64,000 nt of DNA from Paenibacillus sp. FSL H8-0079. Its GTDB lineage: Bacteria; Bacillota; Bacilli; Paenibacillales; Paenibacillaceae. The notes below the pieces were generated by a model. The model searched no databases. It worked only from the letters and a program-made list of their open reading frames with translations, and had not been told where the DNA came from. Position numbers and translations under genes: made by a program. Shown piece after piece: positions 57,555 to 64,000 of the stretch (position 1 is its first letter; the number at the start of each line of letters is the position of its first letter). The stretch lies in contig NZ_CP150300.1 of NCBI RefSeq assembly GCF_037991315.1, forward strand, positions 2,046,001 to 2,110,000, given 5' to 3'.

Positions 57555-58676
57555 GTGCGTTTAGTACATATAAACTTATTGCAGCCTGGCATGAAGCTGG
57601 GGAAACGTATATATAGTGAAGAAGGCCTGGTATTACTTAGTGAGGATGTAGAGCTGACGACCCGACTGATTGGGCGTCTCAAGGATCTTGGGGTCGGTTA
57701 TGTGTATATTAAAGATGCTGCGACCGAGGATATCATTGTTCCAGATATGTTGCAGGAAGAGACCCGAAGGAAGGCACTGGTAGAGATCAAGCAGCAATTT
57801 CAGAGCATGTCCGGAATGAAAACAAAGAATCGGATTCCTCATTTCGGCAAAGCGCTTAGTGGGGTGATGAATACCATTCTGGAAGACATCGGCAGTCAGA
57901 AGGAAGCCATGATTATGCTGATGGACATGAACTCCAGTGATTTTGACCTGTATAATCATTCTCTGAATGTATGTGTGTACACGCTGGTTCTTGGTGTCGC
58001 TTCAGGTTACACACGCCAGCAATTAATGGAGATTGGTCTGGGCTCCTTGTTGCATGATATTGGCAAGACACAGATTGCACCAGAAATCCTGCATAAGCCC
58101 TCCAAGTTGAGTGACGAGGAGTTTAAAATCATTCAGCAGCACACTACATATGGACATCGTATTCTCAAAGACGAACCAGGTATACCGCTTCTATCTGCAC
58201 ATTGTGCATTGCAGCACCATGAGCGAATTGATGGCAGTGGGTACCCCTTTGGCCTGAAGGACAAAGAGATTCATGAATATGCCAAGTGGATTGCACTTGC
58301 TGATTCGTATGATGCCATGACAACGAATCGGGTGTACAAGCAAGCCTTGCTGCCACATCAGGCCGTAGAGGTGCTGTATACTGGCTCAGGAACGCTTTAT
58401 GAACAACGAATGCTGGAGAGATTCAGGGATTGTGTAGCGATCTACCCCGTGGGTCTATCGGTCACGCTCAGTACGGGAGAGGTTGGGGTGGTCGCAGCGA
58501 TTCATCCACGCGTTCCTCAACGTCCGCTGATCCGGGTGCTCAAGGATGCGGATGGCCAGACCTTATCTTCGCCTTACGAAATTAACCTGTCGACAGCACT
58601 GTCTGTGATGATCACAGGTGTAGAGGGTGTGGAGGATACACCTTCATCTGCCCAAAGTGAACGGTTAGAAAGCTGA
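57555..58676 (+). CDS. HD-GYP domain phosphodiesterase
   Basis: A 373-residue paralogue of the HD-GYP protein at 54012. LLHDIGKTQIAPEILHKP, HTTYGHRIL, HHERIDGSGYP and DSYDAMTTNRVY are intact. A C-terminal segment of about 75 residues (VGLSVTLSTGEVGVVAAIHP) may be a small beta-domain as in the paralogue. GTG start behind GGGAGAGGAT. Two HD-GYP genes 2.5 kb apart on opposite strands suggest local duplication followed by divergence. Confidence 0.9.
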   Translation: MRLVHINLLQPGMKLGKRIYSEEGLVLLSEDVELTTRLIGRLKDLGVGYVYIKDAATEDIIVPDMLQEETRRKALVEIKQQFQSMSGMKTKNRIPHFGKALSGVMNTILEDIGSQKEAMIMLMDMNSSDFDLYNHSLNVCVYTLVLGVASGYTRQQLMEIGLGSLLHDIGKTQIAPEILHKPSKLSDEEFKIIQQHTTYGHRILKDEPGIPLLSAHCALQHHERIDGSGYPFGLKDKEIHEYAKWIALADSYDAMTTNRVYKQALLPHQAVEVLYTGSGTLYEQRMLERFRDCVAIYPVGLSVTLSTGEVGVVAAIHPRVPQRPLIRVLKDADGQTLSSPYEINLSTALSVMITGVEGVEDTPSSAQSERLES

Positions 58677-58897
58677 ACAAGTTTGGAAGATGATTAGCGC
58701 TCATGTCGTAATATCGGGGCCGTTTCGTAATTCGGCCCAGAGTTACCTGAGTGTTTTTTGTCATGTAATGGACAGGGTCTACGTATGCCGGAGCATTCAA
58801 AATTGTGCTATGATAAAAGATAACTCCAAAAAGAGAAACACAAGGTATGATGTAAATAAAACTTTTTAGGTTAATAAAAGGAATAAGGTGAAGAACA

Positions 58898-60034
58898 ATG
58901 ACCATGCTAAACTCAGGATCGGTACAACCGATGCCTTTATCGCCGACGAATGATCCGTGGGATCCGATCGGCTCTCTGCGTACATATGGACGCCATGTGT
59001 TGACCAGTGTAGAAATGACCGTGACACATCTATGCAACATGCGGTGTGAGCACTGTGCCGTCGGAGATATGCTTACGATGCGTGAAGCGCCAGCTCTTCC
59101 GTTACCGCTGATGCTGAAACGATTGGATGAAGTGGAGCATCTGCAGACGATTAGTCTGACAGGTGGCGAGCCAAGCTTTAGCCAGAAAACAGTGGATGAG
59201 ATGATTATCCCACTGCTCAAATATGCCAAGGAACGTGGAATCCGTTCCCAGATCAATTCTAACTTAACGCTGGATATCAGCCGATATGAGCAACTTTTGC
59301 CGTATCTGGACGTTATGCATATCTCATTCAACTACCTCAATGCTGATGATTTCCATCAAGTCGGATTTGCAAATAGTGGCAGACCTGTGAAACGTGAAGT
59401 AGCGGTGAAGATGTATGAGAAAATGATTGAAAATTCCCGCAAATTAAGTGAAGCAGGTATGTTCATTTCTGCGGAGTCCATGATTAACTTCCGTACACAC
59501 GACAAGCTAGATGGTATTCATCAATTAATTCGTGAGATGGGCTGTGTCCGTCATGAAGTGCATCCAATGTATAATTCGAACTTTGCTTCTTCACTGCCCG
59601 TGTTATCACTGGACCATATGAGAGCAGCGATTCATCGTTTGCTTGATGCACGCGACAAGGATATGTGGATGCTCTTCGGTACCCTGCCATTCTTCGCATG
59701 CAGTGCAGCAGAGCAAGATCGGGAACTGATCAACCGATTATACAGCGAGCCTAATGTGACGGTACGTAATGATCCGGACGGACGCAACCGCGTTAACGTC
59801 AACATGTTTACGGGCAATGTGTATGTGACGGATTTTGCAGACATCCCGGCATTTGGCAACATTCGTGATCGTAAACTGGATGATGTGTTCCATGAATGGT
59901 CAGCTGAACATCCGTTGAATCAAACGGTCAACTGCCATTGTGACATCGCATCCTGTTGCGGGCCAAACCTGCTGGTGGCAGATATGTATTACAAAGGTGT
60001 GGATTTCAAATCGAGAAAGGCAATCACACGTTGA
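58898..60034 (+). CDS. yfkAB: Radical SAM protein, YfkAB type
   Basis: A 378-residue radical SAM enzyme. The 4Fe-4S cluster motif CxxxCxxC is at Cys46, Cys50 and Cys53, followed by SLTGGEPSFS (SAM binding). The Cys-rich C-terminus (NCHCDIASCCGPN) could bind a second cluster. The family resembles YfkAB, of unknown substrate. AAGGTG precedes the ATG; an extended -10 (TGCTATGAT) is visible about 85 bases upstream. The GGGCCG/CGGCCC inverted repeat in the gap before it lacks a T run. Confidence 0.88.
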   Translation: MTMLNSGSVQPMPLSPTNDPWDPIGSLRTYGRHVLTSVEMTVTHLCNMRCEHCAVGDMLTMREAPALPLPLMLKRLDEVEHLQTISLTGGEPSFSQKTVDEMIIPLLKYAKERGIRSQINSNLTLDISRYEQLLPYLDVMHISFNYLNADDFHQVGFANSGRPVKREVAVKMYEKMIENSRKLSEAGMFISAESMINFRTHDKLDGIHQLIREMGCVRHEVHPMYNSNFASSLPVLSLDHMRAAIHRLLDARDKDMWMLFGTLPFFACSAAEQDRELINRLYSEPNVTVRNDPDGRNRVNVNMFTGNVYVTDFADIPAFGNIRDRKLDDVFHEWSAEHPLNQTVNCHCDIASCCGPNLLVADMYYKGVDFKSRKAITR

Positions 60035-60080
60035 TATTCCAGGTGTATTCCTGAAATAGATAGAAAAGGGGAGTTTCAAC

Positions 60081-61433
60081 TTGGATATTCATACCGAATT
60101 TCATCTTGGGCAGCTGGTATTTAATCTGGTCTGTGTCTTTTTGCTCGTGTTTTTGAATGGCGTATTTGTTGCAGCGGAATTTTCCCTTGTGAAAGTAAGG
60201 CAGACACGCTTAACTCAATTGCAGAGTGAAGGAAACCGTATGGCCGGTTACGCTTTGAAGGTGAATAGTAAACTGGATTCCTATCTATCGGCAACTCAGT
60301 TCGGGATTACACTGACATCGCTTGGACTTGGGTGGCTGGGAGAACCGGCCATCTCCGAATTGCTCGTTGAGCCACTCATGTATAAGCTCGGCGTAGGAGA
60401 TACAGGGCTTATATCGACGGTGTCCGTCATTATCGGTTTCTGTATCATTACGTTTCTGCATATTGTGCTGGGTGAGCTTGCGCCTAAATCGTTGGCAATT
60501 CAAAAAACAGACGGAGTGGCACTGTTCCTATCTGCACCCTTGCTGTTGTTCTATAAAATCTTCTTCCCGTTCATCTGGGTTCTGAATGTATCGGCTAATG
60601 CATTGTTACGTCTGGCGGGTATCGAGCCTGCCAGTGAAGGAGAAGCACACTCGGAAGATGAACTTCGTATTCTGATGAAACAGAGTGCCAAAAGTGGTGT
60701 CATCGATAAGGATGAGATCAAACTGATGGACAACATCTTTGATTTCTCCGATATGCTGGCACGTGAAGTGATGCTGCCACGTACAGACATGGATTGTCTG
60801 TATACCCATATGTCTTTGGAAGAGAACCTGAAGATTATTAATGCAACCAAACATTCCCGGTATCCTGTGGCAGTAGAAGACAAGGATGAGATTATCGGAT
60901 TTATCCACATCACTGATCTGCTGCTGGCTGACCCGGAGCAACAACAGGATCTGGCTTCACTTGTCCGTCCAATCTTAAACGTTCCTGAATCCATGGAAAT
61001 CAGCCATGTACTGCGTCTGATGCAGAAGAAACATTCCCAGATGACGCTGGTGGTTGATGAATATGGGGGTACAGCGGGACTACTGACAGCCGAAGAGATT
61101 CTGGAAGAGATCGTTGGAGACCTGTATGACGAGTTTGAGGATGAGCGTCCGCATATGGAACGCAGTGGTGATTCATTTTCCGTTGATGGTCGATCTCTTA
61201 TTGAAGAGGTTCATAAGTGGACCGGAGCCGTCATTGAGGATGACGAGGTGGATACCATTGGCGGATGGTTGTTTAAAGAGCTTGGTGGCAGTCCGGCCAA
61301 GGGCAAAACGCAGGAAATGAACGGATACGTCTTTGAAGTGGAAGAATCCACTCGTTTGCGAATAACCCGGGTCCGAGTGTACAAGCAGTCTGTCTCTGAA
61401 GATATGAATTCGGAAGAAAAACCGGCAGAATAG
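60081..61433 (+). CDS. CNNM/HlyC-type membrane protein with CBS domains
   Basis: A 450-residue membrane protein. An N-terminal DUF21 domain has four hydrophobic segments (to about residue 185) with GVFVAAEFSLVKVRQTRL and LGELAPKSLAIQ. A pair of CBS domains follows (about 215-340, MLPRTDMDCLYT and YGGTAGLLTAEEIL), then a CorC_HlyC domain. Relatives transport or regulate Mg2+ and other cations. TTG start behind AAAAGGGGAG. Confidence 0.92.
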   Translation: MDIHTEFHLGQLVFNLVCVFLLVFLNGVFVAAEFSLVKVRQTRLTQLQSEGNRMAGYALKVNSKLDSYLSATQFGITLTSLGLGWLGEPAISELLVEPLMYKLGVGDTGLISTVSVIIGFCIITFLHIVLGELAPKSLAIQKTDGVALFLSAPLLLFYKIFFPFIWVLNVSANALLRLAGIEPASEGEAHSEDELRILMKQSAKSGVIDKDEIKLMDNIFDFSDMLAREVMLPRTDMDCLYTHMSLEENLKIINATKHSRYPVAVEDKDEIIGFIHITDLLLADPEQQQDLASLVRPILNVPESMEISHVLRLMQKKHSQMTLVVDEYGGTAGLLTAEEILEEIVGDLYDEFEDERPHMERSGDSFSVDGRSLIEEVHKWTGAVIEDDEVDTIGGWLFKELGGSPAKGKTQEMNGYVFEVEESTRLRITRVRVYKQSVSEDMNSEEKPAE

Positions 61434-61510
61434 TTCTCTCGTTGCAGGAGCAAGATGAGATGGAGCAAGAGTAAGCCATGATGCAGATTACAGAAATCTG
61501 CCATGATAGA

Positions 61511-61559
61511 GACCCCCGGTTCGTTACCTGAACGGGTAACGAACCGAGGGTCTTTTTTT
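61511..61559 (+). terminator. Intrinsic terminator after CBS membrane protein
   Basis: Arms of about 18 bases with GGTTCGTTACC and GGTAACGAACC at the core, flanked by GACCC/GGGTC, then seven T. Confidence 0.9.
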
Positions 61560-61712
61560 ATTGAAGAGAGAAAGTGGAGAATTTCTGCGCTTCGTTCAAG
61601 CGAATTTCGGATTAACTTTGGATACAGCGTCATATGGTTATAGAGACGGGAAACGGGAAGGACCTTAGTGGTATGCAGTTGCACCAACGATGTAATAAGG
61701 AGGCGTTGTTCT

Positions 61713-61952
61713 GTGAAAGATCCGCAGCTTCGTGCTTACGCCCCTTTTGTGGGGCCGTTTGATCCTTGTCCACCAGTAGCGATTCGGACGTATCTGGTAC
61801 CTCCGCAATTATTTATTCCATTTCAGCCGATGGGCTGGCCACAGTACAGTCCGGCAGAAGCGTTAAGATTGGGAACATTATGGCCTGCATTATACAGCCC
61901 TTATACACCAGCGAGATCGAAGGGAAGGAAGGTGGAAGTGGATGGAACCTGA
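61713..61952 (+). CDS. cotJA: Spore coat-associated protein CotJA
   Basis: A 79-residue CotJA: YAPFVGPFDPCPP, FIPFQPMGWPQYSPAEALRLGTLWPALYSPY match the family. Part of the SigE-controlled cotJ operon in Bacillus, involved in the inner coat. GTG start with AAGGAGG nine bases upstream. The reading frame overlaps cotJB by eleven bases. Confidence 0.92.
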   Translation: MKDPQLRAYAPFVGPFDPCPPVAIRTYLVPPQLFIPFQPMGWPQYSPAEALRLGTLWPALYSPYTPARSKGRKVEVDGT

Positions 61953-62217
61953 AGTGCCGAAACCCTGTGACGCTAAATACTACGAGTTGCTTGAAGAACT
62001 TCAGGCGCTGGATTTCGTGTTAGTGGAACTGAATCTGTACCTGGACACCCATCCAGGAGACTTCCAAAGCATTGAGCAGTACAACAAGTTCAGCCAAGAG
62101 CGAATGCGGGTAGCCCATGAATTTCAGCAGTTGTACGGACCGTTGATGAACTTTGGGCATGCGTTCTCCAAGTATCCGTGGGAATGGTCACAGACACCTT
62201 GGCCATGGCAAGTATGA
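61942..62217 (+). CDS. cotJB: Spore coat protein CotJB
   Basis: A 91-residue CotJB: ELLEELQALDFVLVELNLYLDTHPGD, QYNKFSQER and a C-terminal YPWEWSQTPWPWQV, all typical. The ATG is preceded by GGAAGGTGG inside cotJA. Needed together with CotJA and CotJC for coat assembly. Confidence 0.93.
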   Translation: MEPEVPKPCDAKYYELLEELQALDFVLVELNLYLDTHPGDFQSIEQYNKFSQERMRVAHEFQQLYGPLMNFGHAFSKYPWEWSQTPWPWQV

Positions 62218-62315
62218 TGTTATCAGCCCCCGGCTTCCTTGTAAGACTATAAGTTCGGGAAGCTCGGGGGCCGAAGAAGGGATGTATTTTGATAACGTAG
62301 AGGGAGGCATCTGGC

Positions 62316-62885
62316 ATGTGGGTATATGAGAAAAAATTGCAGTACCCCGTAAGGGTTAGTAAATGTGATCCTCATATGGCGAAATTGCTAGCGGAGCAAT
62401 ATGGAGGAGCGGATGGGGAACTCGCGGCGGCACTGCGGTATTTGAACCAGCGCTATACAATTCCGGACAAAATTATCGGGTTATTGACCGACATAGGCAC
62501 GGAAGAATTCGCCCACTTGGAAATGATTGCCACCATGATCTACAAGTTAACAAAAGATGCTTCGGTAGAACAGTTGCAAGAAGCCGGTCTTGGGCCTAAC
62601 TATGCGCAACGTGACTCTGCCTTGTTTTATACGAATTCCTCCGGTGTACCATTTACGGCAGCTTATATCGCTTCAAAGGGTGACCCGATCGCGGATTTAT
62701 ACGAGGACATTGCAGCAGAAGAGAAGGCCAGGGCTACATATCAATGGTTGATCGATCTAACCGATGACGTGGATCTACAGGATAGTCTGAAGTTTCTGCG
62801 GGAACGGGAGATTGTGCATTCCTTACGTTTCCGGGAGGCTGTGGAGATTCTGAAAGACGATCGGGAGACGAAGAAGATTTTCTGA
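62316..62885 (+). CDS. cotJC: Spore coat protein CotJC, manganese catalase-like
   Basis: A 189-residue CotJC of the manganese catalase ferritin-like fold. Di-metal ligands are visible in the EEFAHLEM and EEKARATYQWL helices and in the late IVHSLRF helix. MWVYEKKLQYPV is the family N-terminus. May detoxify peroxide in the coat. AGGGAGGC precedes the ATG. A GCAGTCC/GGGCTGC hairpin and T run at about 62908-62935 follow as terminator. Confidence 0.94.
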   Translation: MWVYEKKLQYPVRVSKCDPHMAKLLAEQYGGADGELAAALRYLNQRYTIPDKIIGLLTDIGTEEFAHLEMIATMIYKLTKDASVEQLQEAGLGPNYAQRDSALFYTNSSGVPFTAAYIASKGDPIADLYEDIAAEEKARATYQWLIDLTDDVDLQDSLKFLREREIVHSLRFREAVEILKDDRETKKIF

Positions 62886-63058
62886 ACAGGTGGAAATAGG
62901 AACCTGGCAGTCCGATGAGGGCTGCTTTTTGCTTTGAAGGAATAGAGAGCCAGAAGGAGTGTGCGTGCTGAAATGTGGATTGCATTCAAATAAAAAAGAC
63001 GATCCATTTTAATTAAAATAAAAGGGATCGTCCTGTTTTTATTTTGGCGAATAAAGGC

Positions 63059-64000
63059 CTAGTATTCAACCACCATGGCAACATTTTGCCACCCGGCTCC
63101 AACGGTCCAGAACAACACTTTGTCACCTCGCTGAATCTGACCGAATGTAATCGCCCGATGCAATGCGATGAACGGACTGCTGGTGGAGGTATATCCGAAT
63201 TCGTCTCCGATGTAGACGGCAATATCATCACCGATGCCAACGTTCGTGGAGACAGCCCGAATGTTACCAATGGATAGTTGAGAGAAGCAGGCGGCTTTGA
63301 TCTCATCTGGTCCAATCTCGTTGCGTGTCAGGAGGGTACGAATGGACTCCGAAGCGGCATCCACACAGATCGAATCATCAAATGGGATGAATTTCACATG
63401 AAAGGCCCCTGCATCTACACCCGTTTGGCCCAGTTTCGCAAGGCCTTCAGCAGGAAAGAGTGAATTACCATACACACAAGTATCGGTCTGATAGATTGAA
63501 TCAATGAAACCGATAGCATGTTCATCCCGCTCTACAATAACCGCCGCTGCTGCATCACCGAAGTTGGCAAAGTATACGGGATCATCCGGACTGGCGTGAG
63601 GAGCCACGTAATCCGAGCCGATGATTAATGCACGGCGAATTCGAGGATTACCCAGCATCTGCCGGCTAACCTGTTCGAAAGCTGCGGTCATGCCTGCACA
63701 GTTAGCGTTGCTGTCAATGCAGATCGTGTGAGAAGCGCCATTAATCAGGCGATGAATCATCAAGGAATTCGTAGGAAAGATGTATTCTGGCGTTTGGCTT
63801 GCATAAGCAATCAGATCAATATCTGCACCGGTGAGTCCGGTTTTTTCCAGTAGGTTACTGGCTGCCTCAAAGGCCATGCTTAGTGAGTTTTCGTCATCGT
63901 TGTCAATTTTATAACGTGTATCACGACCAAGTGCCTTTAACAATCCACGAATATCTACACCTCTTGCGTCAAAATGTTCAATATAAAAATCATTGTGCAC
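63059..64000 (-). CDS. Ketoacyl-ACP synthase III-like protein (5' end outside window)
   Basis: The last 313 residues of a FabH-fold thiolase family protein; the frame continues past the right edge. The nucleophile Cys in DSNANCAGM and the GDAAAAVIVE motif are present. The two other catalytic residues of decarboxylating FabH appear replaced: the HQAN motif reads SQLS and the GNTSAAS motif reads GYTSTSS, so His and Asn are lost. That points to acyl transfer without decarboxylation, or a divergent condensation, not standard fatty acid initiation. Its operon context is outside the window. Confidence 0.85.
   Translation of the reverse strand: MHNDFYIEHFDARGVDIRGLLKALGRDTRYKIDNDDENSLSMAFEAASNLLEKTGLTGADIDLIAYASQTPEYIFPTNSLMIHRLINGASHTICIDSNANCAGMTAAFEQVSRQMLGNPRIRRALIIGSDYVAPHASPDDPVYFANFGDAAAAVIVERDEHAIGFIDSIYQTDTCVYGNSLFPAEGLAKLGQTGVDAGAFHVKFIPFDDSICVDAASESIRTLLTRNEIGPDEIKAACFSQLSIGNIRAVSTNVGIGDDIAVYIGDEFGYTSTSSPFIALHRAITFGQIQRGDKVLFWTVGAGWQNVAMVVEY

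Noticed and set aside
58710..58740. GGGCCG/CGGCCC hairpin after the second HD-GYP gene as a terminator
   Set aside because: Only six pairs, long loop and no T run directly after it.

Overview
The window looks like chromosomal DNA of a spore-forming Paenibacillus or close relative. It carries Firmicutes sporulation genes (spoVR, yhbH, cotJABC, a YjcZ-type peptide, a PdaA-like deacetylase), a Bacillota-type suf operon (sufCDSUB), mtnKA, and a paeninodin-type lasso peptide cluster of the kind known from Paenibacillus. Strong AGGAGG ribosome sites and intrinsic terminators are everywhere. I saw no tRNA, rRNA or CRISPR.

Layout: 1-7.8 kb holds a c-di-GMP enzyme (cut by the left edge), a binding-protein/chemoreceptor pair bracketed by two near-identical terminators, and spoVR-yhbH. 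An MFS transporter follows. 9.57-18.75 kb is a lasso peptide locus: promoter with three related palindromes, sulfotransferase, cyclase, precursor, a terminator with a competing upstream stem, kinase, B1, B2, nucleotidyltransferase, ABC exporter, and convergent cysC (PAPS supply). The predicted core has 23 residues, an Ala1-Asp9 ring and a C-terminal Ser. With kinase, nucleotidyltransferase, sulfotransferase and APS kinase together, a multiply decorated, perhaps sulfated, lasso peptide is plausible.

18.9-23.4 kb is ordinary housekeeping DNA with one MITE-like element. 23.6-41.7 kb is the most unusual part: a 906-residue protein resembling the single-chain YonO RNA polymerase of phage SPbeta, a coupled zinc-ribbon partner, then ten tail-fibre or adhesin-like genes built from shuffled beta-sandwich, discoidin, LamG, SPRY-like and DNRLRE modules. 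Much of this block is visibly A+T-rich. No head, terminase, portal, integrase or lysis gene lies beside it, so it is either a piece of an SPbeta-like prophage or a domesticated receptor-binding locus with its own polymerase.

41.8-64 kb returns to core genome: yunC, mtnKA, dps, the suf operon behind a promoter overlapped by two Fur-family-like palindromes, a frameshifted jacalin-like lectin remnant, an M23 peptidase, two HD-GYP genes, a MoaD-MoaE fusion, yunD, a radical SAM gene, a CBS membrane protein, cotJABC, and a ketoacyl synthase III homologue cut by the right edge.

All functions are read from motifs and family resemblance by eye; no searches were run.
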